Source: an uncultured Fretibacterium sp. (GTDB lineage Bacteria > Synergistota > Synergistia > Synergistales > Aminobacteriaceae). From it: 64,000 nt of DNA. Shown here one piece after another: positions 1 to 10,595 of the stretch. Positions within the stretch are counted from its first letter, which is position 1. Each line of letters begins with the position of its first letter. A program made the position numbers and the translations under genes. The notes beneath the pieces are model-generated. The model did no database searches. It saw nothing but the letters and a program-made list of their open reading frames with translations, and was not told where the DNA came from. The stretch spans positions 62,001 to 126,000 of the forward strand of contig CAMHMH010000004.1 of the NCBI GenBank assembly GCA_946186205.1, given 5' to 3'.

Positions 1-699
1 AGTTGCGAGCAGGAGAAGGGGATTCATTTCGTCGCGCTTGAGTCCCTCGCCGAACGAGAAATCTACATTGCGGACTGATTGAGCTTTTGCGACTCCGCCG
101 GTAACATCGACTCCGTTTTTGCCGTTGACTAAAGGGTGCTTGATTGCGATCTCCTGTCCGGGGTGAACAGTAACGATTGTGCTTCGACTCCAAAAGTCTA
201 TTTTCTCGTCATCACGTACATCAAAAGGCTTGTCGGGATCTTTGATGAGTTCAATTTCTGCGTCTTTACCCTCAACGGGAGGAACCCCGGTCGCAACAAC
301 GACAGCTTCATTTGCGAGCTTCCGCGCTAACAATGACTGAATAGCATCGTCGCTGATTCCAACTTTCACGCCGTGAGCGTCGAGACTCTTTTTTATGTCG
401 TCAACAGTCGGCCAAGGCTTTGTGAAAAATGGCGGCTCAATCTCAACGAAAGCATTCATTTTCGGAGCGTCCAAAGTAATTTTGACTCTTGCGGGCTTCT
501 CAAACGCTTCACTTCTAACGCAAAGTTTGCAGGTCTTCTTGTCCTTTATGAACTGCCTTACAGCTTTGAAGTCATAGCGCGCTACTCCCCATTCTTTCAG
601 GAAGGCGTAAAGGTCGCTCTCTTTGAAGTCCTCCGTGTAGCACGACAAATAGATCCCGTCGGGTTTTGCCTCAAGGTAAAATTTATCCTTCTCGAACAA
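1..699 (-). CDS. FapA/DUF342-like protein, 3' end cut by window edge
   Basis: Minus strand reads LFEKDKFYLEAKPDGIYLSCYTEDFKESDLYAFLKEWGVARYDFKAV...GVPPVEGKDAEIELI...HPLVNGKNGVDVTGG from a TTG with AGGAGGTG just upstream; open to the window edge; absent from the ORF track. FapA/DUF342-like motifs. Confidence 0.75.
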   Translation of the reverse strand, partial: MFEKDKFYLEAKPDGIYLSCYTEDFKESDLYAFLKEWGVARYDFKAVRQFIKDKKTCKLCVRSEAFEKPARVKITLDAPKMNAFVEIEPPFFTKPWPTVDDIKKSLDAHGVKVGISDDAIQSLLARKLANEAVVVATGVPPVEGKDAEIELIKDPDKPFDVRDDEKIDFWSRSTIVTVHPGQEIAIKHPLVNGKNGVDVTGGVAKAQSVRNVDFSFGEGLKRDEMNPLLLLAT

Positions 700-715
700 A
701 TTTTTTCACCTCCTC

Positions 716-1468
716 TTACATTTCGTTGATTTTCCTTCTGAGAATTGCGCGTAACATTGAGAGTCCTTTTCCGTGAATTTGTGAGACCCTGCTTTCTGAC
801 ACTCCCATTACCGCGCCGATTTCCTTCAGCGTTAATCCCTCGTAGTAATACAGGCTCAACATTTGCCGCTCACGTTCGGGAAGTTCCGCGAGTGCTTCGG
901 CTAATTGCTGCTTGTCGCTCTCATCGTCGAGTCGGTCTGCTGCTGTCTCTCTGTCGTCAGCAAGTGTAGCTTCAACAGAAACATCACCGTCATCAAGCGG
1001 CGTTGTGTCATCAAGCGACGTGATATAACCCCGTGAGGCCAAGTCCTGAATCTCGTAGTACTCATCCTCAGAGACTCCCATTTCGGCCATGATTAATGAG
1101 TCGTCCATCTGCCCTTTGTCGCGGAGTATCTTTTCTGTTGCCCGGTTGAACTTCTGAACCTTCTCGCGGCCTGTGCGTGAAAACCAGTCGCATTTTCTCA
1201 GCTCGTCAAGAATTGCCCCTCTTATGCGCGGGATTGCGTATGTCTGAAACACGTAGCCTTTATCCGGGTCAAATTTTTCTACCGCGTCCATCAGTCCGAA
1301 AACGCCGAACGATAATATGTCCTCATAGTCGAGTCCCTGCGGAGGAGTTACGGCCATTCTTCCGACAACGTACTTTATCAGCGGCAAATAGCGCATGATT
1401 AATTCGTCGCGCCCCTGCCCTGTGCTTGAATATTTCTGCCACAATAATTTTTCTTCTGCTGTCGTCAT
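716..1468 (-). CDS. fliA: RNA polymerase sigma factor FliA/WhiG family (sigma-28)
   Basis: Sigma-70 region 2/3/4 motifs (GVFGLMDAVEKFDP, YAIPRIRGAILDELR, LPERERQMLSLYYYEGLTLKEIGAVMGVSESRVSQIH); flagellar operon context. Confidence 0.93.
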   Translation of the reverse strand: MTTAEEKLLWQKYSSTGQGRDELIMRYLPLIKYVVGRMAVTPPQGLDYEDILSFGVFGLMDAVEKFDPDKGYVFQTYAIPRIRGAILDELRKCDWFSRTGREKVQKFNRATEKILRDKGQMDDSLIMAEMGVSEDEYYEIQDLASRGYITSLDDTTPLDDGDVSVEATLADDRETAADRLDDESDKQQLAEALAELPERERQMLSLYYYEGLTLKEIGAVMGVSESRVSQIHGKGLSMLRAILRRKINEM

Positions 1469-1477
1469 CTCTTCACA

Positions 1478-1972
1478 CTAAATCTCGCTGACTCCTTTCC
1501 CAAGAGTCTTTACTTTCAGCATCCAGTTGCTTGTGGAAAATTCGATTGTGCGTCCTTTGTTGCCTCCCGTATCTGAAGCTATAAGAGCAATGCCCATACG
1601 TGCGAGACGTTTTTTTGTTTCTGCTACGTTCTTTGCGCCGACTGTGAGAAACTCTGCGCTTGCACCGGGAAGCGAGAACATTTGCGCCCCTCCTGCGATT
1701 TTGGCTTTGATTCGCGGACGTGTTGCACCCTTCTTGAGCATTTCTTCTATGATTGCCGGGACTGCTGTGTCTGCGAATTTCCCGACCTTTTCCGAACCGT
1801 GAAGCCCGCGGCTGTCAGGGAGCATTATATGAGCCATGCCCGCGACTTTTGCGAACGAGTCATAAACTACAAGCCCTATGCACGAGCCGAGTCCGAGAGT
1901 GATTAACTTTATGGGTGCCGATACAACCATCAAATCAGCCATTCCCAATACTATACTTTGTTCAGCCATCAC
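1478..1972 (-). CDS. cheD: Chemoreceptor glutamine deamidase CheD
   Basis: LGLGSCIGLVVYD...MAHIMLPDS; next to cheC. Confidence 0.93.
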   Translation of the reverse strand: MMAEQSIVLGMADLMVVSAPIKLITLGLGSCIGLVVYDSFAKVAGMAHIMLPDSRGLHGSEKVGKFADTAVPAIIEEMLKKGATRPRIKAKIAGGAQMFSLPGASAEFLTVGAKNVAETKKRLARMGIALIASDTGGNKGRTIEFSTSNWMLKVKTLGKGVSEI

Positions 1973-2607
1973 ATCACCTTCAATTTCTTGAGTAACAGCT
2001 CTAACGAATCGGGATCAGGGATTAATATTATGTGGCCTGAAATTTTATGCCCTTCTTCGAGGCCTTCAACCTTTAATTCAGTGTTCACAAGAAGAGCAGT
2101 CTCACCCATTTGGCCATATATTGACGCAACAACATCAAGTATTGAGCTTAACATGTCATGAGCGACTCCCGGAACGCTGATTTGATGCTGAGTGCCTAAC
2201 AACATGTTTATTGCGTTGAGGAATGAGCTTAGTACGATGTTGCCGACTTCAGTCAATGCGCTGTCGGTCATTTCCTGCGGGACTTCTCCGGCCGGGATAA
2301 ACGTTCCGAACTGCTGCTTGAGTAAAAGCTCTACCATTAACTGCGCGTCTTCTTCGGGCTGAATAAATATCAGGCTGCACTGAAAGCCCCCTGTTGAACG
2401 TACAAAGACCGCCCCGACAATCTGAAGCGGATCTCCGTAATGTTCTCCGAGTTCGTATATTGATACAAGCTCCGTTTTAGGCACGTCCATATGAATCATA
2501 CGGGACAATAACCCGCTGAGAGCTGTTGCGGCGTTTCCTGTTCCGATGTTGCCGACCTCGCGTATCGCGTCAAGCTGTCTTTCATTGAATGAAACCATGT
2601 CAGACAT
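1969..2607 (-). CDS. cheC: Chemotaxis protein CheC
   Basis: REVGNIGTGNAATALS...LTEVGNIVLSSFLNA CheC motifs; overlaps cheD by 4 nt. Confidence 0.93.
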   Translation of the reverse strand: MSDMVSFNERQLDAIREVGNIGTGNAATALSGLLSRMIHMDVPKTELVSIYELGEHYGDPLQIVGAVFVRSTGGFQCSLIFIQPEEDAQLMVELLLKQQFGTFIPAGEVPQEMTDSALTEVGNIVLSSFLNAINMLLGTQHQISVPGVAHDMLSSILDVVASIYGQMGETALLVNTELKVEGLEEGHKISGHIILIPDPDSLELLLKKLKVM

Positions 2608-2621
2608 TTTGATTTACCCCT

Positions 2622-4694
2622 TTAACCCTTTGTAGAGTAGAACGATGCCACGTCAAGAATCAATGCCACGTTGCCGTCTCCGAGAATCGTACCGCCTGTT
2701 ATGCCGTCAATCTTCGACAGGAAGCGGCCCAATGACTTTATGACTATTTCCTGCTGGCCTATCAATTCGCTGACGATGAAGCCGATTTTGTTCTTGCCGA
2801 TTTTCACAACAACAACGGGGTATTCATTGCGGTCATGCTCGACTCCTTCAGAACCGAGAATATCACCGAGAATGTTCAGCGACAAAACTTCACCGCGCAA
2901 AAGTGTCGTGGGTTCTCCGTGAACTGTCTTTATGTCATCGCGCCTGACCATGATAGTCTCTTCTACGTTTTCGAGTGAGATTGCGTAGGTTTCTTTGCCG
3001 ACTTTTATCAACAGTGAAAGCACTATTGCAAGCGTCAGAGGCAGGCGAATATAAACGTGTGTTCCTTCATTCTTTTTGCTGACGAGATCAAATTGTCCGC
3101 CGAGCTGTTCGACTTTCGTTTTGACCGCGTCCATGCCTACACCGCGCCCGGACAAGTCCGTTATCTGCTTGGCCATGCTGAAGCCGGGAAGTAACACAAG
3201 CTGCTGCGCTTCCTCGTCAGACATTATTGCGGCTCTGTCTTCTGTTATGACTCCGCGCTCGATTGCTTTCTGTTTGACTCTTTCGGGGTCAATTCCGGCT
3301 CCGTCATCTGAGACCTCAATAACGACTCCGCTTCCTTCCTGATAGGCTGCAATCTTGAGCGTTCCTTTTTCGGGCTTGCCTAATGCTTTGCGTTCGTCGG
3401 GATGTTCGATTCCGTGATCCATTGAGTTGCGTATCAAGTGAACCATAGGGTCGCCGATCTCATCAATGACTGTTCGGTCAAGCTCTGTGTCTTCACCCTC
3501 TAATACGAGTTCTACGTTTTTGTTGAGGGTCTTGCACAAGTCGCGGATAAGTCGCGGGAATCTGTCGAACGTGAAACTTACAGGCACCATTCGCAATTTT
3601 GTTACGAGTTCCTGAATGTCACCTGAAATCCTGCCGAGCTGGGACAATGTATCATCAAACTGTCTGAGTCTTGCTTCCTGTACGAGGCGTTCGATTCTTG
3701 CGCGTGAGATCACCAATTCACCAACAAGATTCATCAGCTTATCGAGTCGGCCAATATCGACTCTTACGGTCTGGCTTCCCTTTTTGGCGGTATCTTTCTT
3801 AGCGGGCGCGGCGGGCTTTGCTGGTGCTGGAGCTGCTGCCGGGGCTTGTGCTGCCGGAGTGGGCGCGGGAGTCGGTGCTGGTGCTGCTGACTGTGCCGGG
3901 GCTGGTGCTTGTGCTGCCGGAGCGGGGGCGGATGATTCCTCTGCTTTCACTTCTGCAACATCTGCTTTCTCAACGTCGCCGATTTTCTCAATCGCGGCTT
4001 TAACCTCGTCAGCAGGTGCGGGAGTCGCTACGTAAACGTTGAAATCAAACTCAAATTCTTCCTTCTCAAGTGCATCTGTAGGAGGCTCGGCGCGGAAAAT
4101 TTCGCCCATTTCCTCAAGACGATTCACTACCATATATGCGCGGGCAGCTTTGAGCAGGCAGCTTTGACTCAGCGTAACATGAACGTTGTATGCGTTTGAG
4201 CCTTCAGCATTTGCCTTTTTCGCCCATTCTGAATCTTGTGAAGATACCATGCTTCCGCCAGATGATTCAGCCGGGGCTGACTGTGCCGGAGCCGCAGCAG
4301 CAGGAGCAGGGGATTCATTTCTCAGGTCGTGAACCATTTCTGAGACATCTATATGTGCGTCATTCCCTCCGCCGCGTATAGCGTCTGCCATTTCCTGAAG
4401 TGTATCGAGTCCCTGAAACAATCTGTTCATGTCAGCTTCCGTTAATGGTCTCGTTCCTTTTCTCGCTGCGTCTAACCTGTCTTCCATCGCGTGAGTCAAG
4501 CCCATCATGTTCGTGAAGCCCATTGTCCCGGCCATGCCCTTCAACGTATGAGCCGCACGGAATATCTCATTGATTACGTCCATGTCGGTCATATTCTTTT
4601 CGAGGGCAAGCAATAAATCATCTAATCTCTGTACGTTATCGTCAGTCTCATCGAGGAATGCCCCCAAGTACTGACTCATATCCATATCTGCCAA
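2622..4694 (-). CDS. cheA: Chemotaxis histidine kinase CheA
   Basis: Hpt domain (FRAAHTLKGMAGTMGF), HATPase motifs (HLIRNSMDHGIE, GRGVGMDAVK), CheW-like C-terminus, Ala/Pro-rich linker. Confidence 0.97.
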   Translation of the reverse strand: MADMDMSQYLGAFLDETDDNVQRLDDLLLALEKNMTDMDVINEIFRAAHTLKGMAGTMGFTNMMGLTHAMEDRLDAARKGTRPLTEADMNRLFQGLDTLQEMADAIRGGGNDAHIDVSEMVHDLRNESPAPAAAAPAQSAPAESSGGSMVSSQDSEWAKKANAEGSNAYNVHVTLSQSCLLKAARAYMVVNRLEEMGEIFRAEPPTDALEKEEFEFDFNVYVATPAPADEVKAAIEKIGDVEKADVAEVKAEESSAPAPAAQAPAPAQSAAPAPTPAPTPAAQAPAAAPAPAKPAAPAKKDTAKKGSQTVRVDIGRLDKLMNLVGELVISRARIERLVQEARLRQFDDTLSQLGRISGDIQELVTKLRMVPVSFTFDRFPRLIRDLCKTLNKNVELVLEGEDTELDRTVIDEIGDPMVHLIRNSMDHGIEHPDERKALGKPEKGTLKIAAYQEGSGVVIEVSDDGAGIDPERVKQKAIERGVITEDRAAIMSDEEAQQLVLLPGFSMAKQITDLSGRGVGMDAVKTKVEQLGGQFDLVSKKNEGTHVYIRLPLTLAIVLSLLIKVGKETYAISLENVEETIMVRRDDIKTVHGEPTTLLRGEVLSLNILGDILGSEGVEHDRNEYPVVVVKIGKNKIGFIVSELIGQQEIVIKSLGRFLSKIDGITGGTILGDGNVALILDVASFYSTKG

Positions 4695-4709
4695 AGTTAA
4701 TTATTCCCC

Positions 4710-5786
4710 CTATCTTACAAGCCTGACCATTGCGTCAGGAATTTCATTGAGCGGTAAAATTTCGTCAACAATTCCGGCATCAGCAGCTGCTTTCGGCATT
4801 CCATAAACAACGCATGTCTTCTGACTCTCAGCGATAACATATGCTCCGCGCTTCTTGAGTGCTATTGCTCCGTCCGTGCCATCCCGGCCCATTCCCGTAA
4901 GTATCACGCAAAGAACATTCCCGCCGTATTCGTCAGCAAGACTCAGGAACATGATATTTGCAGCAGGTTTCACCGACAAAACCGGGGGTGCGTCAGACAA
5001 TCCGCATACCGCTGTTCCCTGCCTCCGTTTTACGACAAGATGACTTCCGCCCGGAGCGATTACAGCCCGGCCAGGCTTGAGAGTGAGTCCTTCAAAGCCT
5101 TCAACAACTTCTATCTGTGAGGACTCATTGAGTCGTTTTGCGAATGAACCTGTAAATTCTTTGGGCATGTGCTGAGTAATTACGATTGGTACGGGGAATT
5201 TTTTCGGGAGCTTCGGCAACAATTCACTTAACGCCATAGGGCCGCCCGTTGATGATGCAATTGCTACAATGTCATAACGTCCCGTACCCATCATAGGAGG
5301 AGTCATTCTTCTGAAATCATTTGCGGGGGTTAATGGCTTTGCGGGTGCTGCGAATAATCCTGCGCGTGTACGTACCTTTGCGGTGCTTGCGGCTATAACC
5401 TTGTCGATGATTTCGCGCCCTACGTCCTTAATGTTGAGTGATATAGATCCTGAAGGCTTACCGATAAAGTCAACACAGCCGAGAGCAAGAGCCTTTAATG
5501 TTGTCTCTGCTCCTTCCTGTGTCATTGTGCTTACCATTATTACGGGGATTGGGTTAGTCTTCATTATCTCTTCAAGTGCTTTAAGTCCGTCCATGTTCGG
5601 CATTTCTACGTCCATCGTAACAATATCGGGCTTTATGACTCTCATCTGTGCAAGAGCGTCTTTGCCGTCGCGCGCTGTCCCTGCCACTTCTATTCTTGGG
5701 TCTGAGCGTAATATGTCGCTGATGAACTGACGCATCAATGCGCTGTCATCTACTACTAATACCCTGATTTTACCATTGGGGGGCAT
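4710..5786 (-). CDS. cheB: Chemotaxis protein-glutamate methylesterase CheB
   Basis: Receiver (VLVVDDSALMRQFISDIL) plus CheB methylesterase (ASSTGGPMAL, ITQHMP, GMGRDGTDG). Confidence 0.96.
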   Translation of the reverse strand: MPPNGKIRVLVVDDSALMRQFISDILRSDPRIEVAGTARDGKDALAQMRVIKPDIVTMDVEMPNMDGLKALEEIMKTNPIPVIMVSTMTQEGAETTLKALALGCVDFIGKPSGSISLNIKDVGREIIDKVIAASTAKVRTRAGLFAAPAKPLTPANDFRRMTPPMMGTGRYDIVAIASSTGGPMALSELLPKLPKKFPVPIVITQHMPKEFTGSFAKRLNESSQIEVVEGFEGLTLKPGRAVIAPGGSHLVVKRRQGTAVCGLSDAPPVLSVKPAANIMFLSLADEYGGNVLCVILTGMGRDGTDGAIALKKRGAYVIAESQKTCVVYGMPKAAADAGIVDEILPLNEIPDAMVRLVR

Positions 5787-5891
5787 TATACTTTTTCTGC
5801 TGTCTGTAATGTTTTGAGCAATACGGCAGCAGATTGCACCTCCTTCCTGTTATGATGATAATTATAGCTTTATATTTTTATTTCACGCACT

Positions 5892-6881
5892 CTATTTATT
5901 TTCGGCAAATAATTTTTCAGACAGACGAGACAAAAATCCCCTTATGCCTTTTTTCTTTTCAGGTAATTTTTCATGCTCGACATTCATTCCCTCGCACATT
6001 CTCAGCAAATCGCCAGCAAGATTCCTAATGCAAATTCCCGCGTTGGAGTCCGGGTCTGACCTGTAAAAGATTCGGCAGTTCTTCACCGAGCGTTCTATGA
6101 CATCATCCTTAAGGACATAGCCCAAATACATTGGAGCGTTCCCAAGAAACTGCATTGAAGCGAGTCGGATTCGTTCGGCGACTTCCTGGGCTTCACGGCT
6201 TGAGCTTGCCATGTTCACAATGAGCATTACACCGGTCGCGCTGTCTTTGCTTTCCTGCCACGCCGCTGAACCGAGAGACTTTATTACGCCGTATGCGTCC
6301 CGTATACTTGTCGGCTCAGGTGTCGTAATGAGAAGAGTAATCTCTGAGGCATAAGCGAATGACAATGCCCCCTTGTGAATCCCTGCTCCCGCGTCCATGA
6401 TGAGATAATCCGACATCATTTCGAGGTCAGACAATGACTCAAACAGCCGCTCTAACGCGAACTCGTCAAGGTCAGCAATTTCACGAATGCCATAACCGCC
6501 CGGCAGTAATGACACAGAACCGTTAAGTTTTGTCGCACGCTCGGAGGTCTTGAAGTGTACGAGAATCTCATTCAGACTCCGTGAGCCTTCTATGAGGTGC
6601 GCTATGTTGTACTTTGCATTTCTCACGCCGCACAAAATATCAAGGTTCGCCATTCCCAAATCTGCGTCAATGAGTACGACTCTTTTTCCGAAATCAGCAA
6701 GCGCGAATGACAATGCCGCGGCGATGTTGCTTTTTCCGACTCCGCCTTTACCGCTCAATATTGAGAGTGTATGAAGTCGGGCGGGCGGTGTTTCTGCTTT
6801 CTTCTTCTGTCTGTTGTCTGTTACCATTCGCCTAAGTTCTCCAGCCTGGTCAGTATCGTAGCCATTATCATAACGGCGCAT
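5892..6881 (-). CDS. flhG: MinD/ParA-like ATPase FlhG (YlxH)
   Basis: Deviant Walker A SGKGGVGKSNIAAAL; directly downstream of flhF. Confidence 0.92.
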   Translation of the reverse strand: MRRYDNGYDTDQAGELRRMVTDNRQKKKAETPPARLHTLSILSGKGGVGKSNIAAALSFALADFGKRVVLIDADLGMANLDILCGVRNAKYNIAHLIEGSRSLNEILVHFKTSERATKLNGSVSLLPGGYGIREIADLDEFALERLFESLSDLEMMSDYLIMDAGAGIHKGALSFAYASEITLLITTPEPTSIRDAYGVIKSLGSAAWQESKDSATGVMLIVNMASSSREAQEVAERIRLASMQFLGNAPMYLGYVLKDDVIERSVKNCRIFYRSDPDSNAGICIRNLAGDLLRMCEGMNVEHEKLPEKKKGIRGFLSRLSEKLFAENK

Positions 6882-6883
6882 TT

Positions 6884-8356
6884 TCAGCGTTTCCGTTCTT
6901 CTTCGGGCTTCATGAGGAAATCTGCTATCCTTGAGCCTGAAGCTGTCTCTATATCCTTTGGGACGTTCTGACCCACCGTCAAAAATGAAACGGGGCAGCC
7001 CATCACCTGATGAATGTTGAAGATTGAACCGTAGCTCACTGTCTCGTCAAGTTTCGTGAAAAGCAAATGAGTCACGGGGATATTCGGTATATGTTCCACA
7101 ACGTTAAGCATATCTTTGTACTTCATGTTAGCAGCAAGAACCAAATGAACAGCGTCGGGCATGAATGAGTTGTATATGCTCTCGAAAAGCTCCATGTTCT
7201 TTTTGTCGCGCTGAGACCTTCCGGCAGTGTCAAGCAAAATAATATCCGCGTTGTCATGTTCGTTCAAAACTCCCGGTATTGATGAGATGTCGAATATTAT
7301 CTCAATCGGAACTCCTAAAATTTTTGCGTAAGTCTTGAGCTGTTCAACCGCCGCAATCCTGTATGTGTCAGCCGTAAGCAATAAGACTCTCTTATGCTCC
7401 CATAGTGCTTTTATTGCCGCGAGCTTTGCTATCGTTGTAGTCTTTCCGACTCCTGTAGGGCCTAAGAGCATTACTTTTCGGCCTCCCGTTGCGTCTTCTC
7501 CGTTATCGCCTGAGCATGTTATTTGAGTCGCAAGCCATTTCGTGAAGGGTAATTTTTTCGTCTTGTCCTTGCGGGTCATAACGCTGTAATCGGCCATGAG
7601 TTTGCGTATATATTTCTCGTCAACGTCTGAAGATCTGAGACGGCCTTCAACGCTCGCTTCATCGGTCGAAAGCTGTGGCATTCCCGCCTGAAATGTATTC
7701 TGCTGACGGGGACTCTGTATTGCGTTCGCGACTCCGTTCTCAACAGCCGTCAATCTCTGAAGCAATACGTCAATCCTATCTGCCAATGCTCCGACTTGAT
7801 CCTTCAGGATTTTTGCGTCATCGTTCGACATGGCCGGGACTTGTTGCGGTTGCTGCTGAACTGGTGCGACTGGCGCGAGATTCTGTGCTTGCTGACTCGG
7901 AGGCTGAACGGGTGCGGGGCGTGTAGTGAGTCCGTAAGCGTTTCGGAGTCCTTCAGGGGAAATTTTCACGTTATCGCTTGGGAGTCTGTATCCTTCCTCG
8001 CCTAGTTCGGTTGACGGCATTATAGAAGGTGCTGAAGGTGCCATGCTTCCTCGCTCTTTGAACTCCATCAGCTTTTGAAACGCTATGAGATTCTCGCGGC
8101 GCGTATCCTCGTCCATTGTTGACGCTGAAGATGTTACTGAAGGAGTCCGGGATTTCGGCGCGGGCTTAGGGTCATCGTCTTCAAGAATACCTGCCGTAAC
8201 TTTCAACACTGAACGCTGAAAGAGTCCTAATACCCCTCCTTCTTTTATCATCTGAGTCGAAAGTATAACCGCGTCCCGGCCTAATCTCTCTGAGGCAAGC
8301 CGCAATGCTTCCGCGTCATCTTTTGCCGTAAATGTTATCTGATTCGTTACTCTCAT
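6884..8356 (-). CDS. flhF: Flagellar biosynthesis SRP-like GTPase FlhF
   Basis: GPTGVGKTTTIAKLAA, LLTADTYRIAAVEQLKTYA, DTAGRSQRD, FTKLDET. Confidence 0.95.
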   Translation of the reverse strand: MRVTNQITFTAKDDAEALRLASERLGRDAVILSTQMIKEGGVLGLFQRSVLKVTAGILEDDDPKPAPKSRTPSVTSSASTMDEDTRRENLIAFQKLMEFKERGSMAPSAPSIMPSTELGEEGYRLPSDNVKISPEGLRNAYGLTTRPAPVQPPSQQAQNLAPVAPVQQQPQQVPAMSNDDAKILKDQVGALADRIDVLLQRLTAVENGVANAIQSPRQQNTFQAGMPQLSTDEASVEGRLRSSDVDEKYIRKLMADYSVMTRKDKTKKLPFTKWLATQITCSGDNGEDATGGRKVMLLGPTGVGKTTTIAKLAAIKALWEHKRVLLLTADTYRIAAVEQLKTYAKILGVPIEIIFDISSIPGVLNEHDNADIILLDTAGRSQRDKKNMELFESIYNSFMPDAVHLVLAANMKYKDMLNVVEHIPNIPVTHLLFTKLDETVSYGSIFNIHQVMGCPVSFLTVGQNVPKDIETASGSRIADFLMKPEEERKR

Positions 8357-8359
8357 AAA

Positions 8360-10513
8360 TTACTCCACCATTCCGACCGTCTTTACCTGTACTCCGCGCA
8401 CTATCTCATTATATGACACTACAAATATATTTGTGATTGAGCCTTCTATGAGCCGACGTACAATCAATCTCACATCAGGGTGAACAAGCAAGACAGGAGG
8501 AAGATTTTTGACTATCATCTCATCCATTGCGCGAGAGATTGCGTTTATCATCTTCTGCACTTCGCGGGGATCTAAATGAAGCTGCCATCCGCGAGTCAAA
8601 TCTCCGTCAACACCGGCCATGATTTTTTGTTCCCAGTTAGGCGACAAAGTAGCGGCTGTGATTATTCCGTCAGGCCCTTGAATCTTCAGCGAGATTAAAC
8701 GGGATAATGACTCTCTTGCGCGTTCGGTGAGAAAATCCACGCTCCTAGACATTTTCCCAAAGTCAGCAAGTGCTTCAAATATCGTAACAAGGTCTCGTAT
8801 AGGAATCTGCTCACGTATGAGATTCTGCAAGACCTTCTGAATTTCTCCCAGCGATAATGACGACAAAAGCTCATCGATTACGGCGGGTGCTGTCTCCTTC
8901 ACCATGTCCGTAAGTTTCTGGACTTCCTGACGTGTGAGAAGCTCCGCACCGTTCTTCTTGATGACTTCTGAGAGGTGAGTCGCAAGCACTGAAGGAGCGT
9001 CAACAACCGTATATCCCATAGCTTCGGCCTTGTCGCGCAGGTCAGGCGAAATCCACAAAGCCGGGAGACCGAATGCAGGCTCTTTTGTCGGAACTCCGAT
9101 TAAATCCTCTTCAGCCGCTCCCGTGTTCATCGCTAAATAGTGGTCAGGCAATAATTCACCGCGCCCGGCTTCCGCACCTTTCACACGCAAAATGTATTCT
9201 GTCGGCTTTATCTGAATGTTGTCGCGTATTCTTATAGGAGGAACAACGATTCCCATCTCTAACGCCATCTGCTTGCGGATTGTTCCGATTCTGTCGAGCA
9301 TGTCTCCTCCCTGTCCCGGGTCAATCAGCGGAATAATCGCGTAACCTATTTCGGCCTCCATTGGCTCAACCGTCAAAAGTTTCATGACATCTTCAGGCGA
9401 AACGGGTTCGGCTTTCGGTGCTTCCTGAGCTGCTCCGGGTGCTGAAGGTGCGCCGGGTGCTGAAGGCTGTCCTGCGGGTGTTTGCGCTCCGGGTGTCATT
9501 GCGGCTTGTTCCTCTGCTGTAATCTCCTGCACGGCTGCTTCACGGCTCACTGTATAGCCTAATGCGCCCATCAACATTGCGAGAGTCAAAAACGGCACTG
9601 TAGGCAGTCCGGGTATCAGTCCCATCGATAACAGCATGGCCGAGGCGATGTAAAGCGGGCGGGGGTATTTCGTGAATGAGTTAATGAGGTCAGGCCCTAA
9701 TTCTGATGACGCAGCAGCCCTCGTAACAATTACGCCCATTGCCGTTGACATCAAGAGAGCCGGAATTTGTCCCACGAGTCCGTCGCCTACCGTAAGCAAG
9801 CTGTAATGACCTGCCGCCTGTGCTGCGTCCATTCCCCGCATGAAGATTCCTATCGAGAGTCCGCCGATTATGTTTATCGTTGTGATTATGAGTCCGGCTA
9901 TTGCGTCTCCCTTCACGAACTTTGACGCGCCGTCCATTGCTCCGTAAAAATCTGCCTCGCGCTGTATGTCCTGCCTTCGCTGCTTTGCTCCCTGCTCATC
10001 TATCAGTCCTGAGTTCAAATCAGCGTCAATTGACATCTGCTTGCCGGGCATTGCGTCAAGTGTGAATCTTGCTGCGACTTCCGCGACTCTTTCCGCGCCT
10101 TTCGTGATGACTAACATCTGAATGATTACGAGTATCAGGAACATGATTATACCCACAACGTAATTTCCTCCGACAACAAAATTCCCGAATGCGTTTATCA
10201 GCTCGCCCGCGTTCCCGTAAAGCAAAATTAACCGCGTTGTTGAGACGTTGAGAGAGAGTCTAAACAGCGTAGAGATTAATAACAGCGTCGGAAAAATTGA
10301 GAGGTCTAAAGCGCGCTTCACATAAAACGTAACAAGAAGCGTTACGACTCCCAATGTGATATTCATTGAGAGAAGTATATCTATTAACCATGTGGGCAGG
10401 GGTACGACCATCATTATGATAATCAGCACCATCAACAGAGCCACGCCGATGTCTGAATAGCTCTGAACTTTTTTGCGCATTGAAGGAATTGACGCGCCCG
10501 CAGCTTCTGCCAA
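8360..10513 (-). CDS. flhA: Flagellar export protein FlhA
   Basis: FHIPEP-type protein: DALPGKQMSIDADLNSGLI-like segment (DAMPGKQMSIDADLNSGLIDEQGAKQRR) and conserved C-terminal domain. Confidence 0.97.
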   Translation of the reverse strand: MAEAAGASIPSMRKKVQSYSDIGVALLMVLIIIMMVVPLPTWLIDILLSMNITLGVVTLLVTFYVKRALDLSIFPTLLLISTLFRLSLNVSTTRLILLYGNAGELINAFGNFVVGGNYVVGIIMFLILVIIQMLVITKGAERVAEVAARFTLDAMPGKQMSIDADLNSGLIDEQGAKQRRQDIQREADFYGAMDGASKFVKGDAIAGLIITTINIIGGLSIGIFMRGMDAAQAAGHYSLLTVGDGLVGQIPALLMSTAMGVIVTRAAASSELGPDLINSFTKYPRPLYIASAMLLSMGLIPGLPTVPFLTLAMLMGALGYTVSREAAVQEITAEEQAAMTPGAQTPAGQPSAPGAPSAPGAAQEAPKAEPVSPEDVMKLLTVEPMEAEIGYAIIPLIDPGQGGDMLDRIGTIRKQMALEMGIVVPPIRIRDNIQIKPTEYILRVKGAEAGRGELLPDHYLAMNTGAAEEDLIGVPTKEPAFGLPALWISPDLRDKAEAMGYTVVDAPSVLATHLSEVIKKNGAELLTRQEVQKLTDMVKETAPAVIDELLSSLSLGEIQKVLQNLIREQIPIRDLVTIFEALADFGKMSRSVDFLTERARESLSRLISLKIQGPDGIITAATLSPNWEQKIMAGVDGDLTRGWQLHLDPREVQKMINAISRAMDEMIVKNLPPVLLVHPDVRLIVRRLIEGSITNIFVVSYNEIVRGVQVKTVGMVE

Positions 10514-10595
10514 TTGTGAAAGTCATCCCCGTTCTGTAGCAATCTGGAAAATTGCCTGTATTTTATCATTCCCCGCAAGAATTGAGGCTTTTATT

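Noticed and set aside
5-699. Plus-strand ORFs at 136-330 and 373-729
   Set aside because: Antisense to the FapA-like reading frame.
3616-4035. 139-aa plus-strand Gly/Ala-rich ORF
   Set aside because: Complement of the cheA Ala/Pro linker; not a gene.
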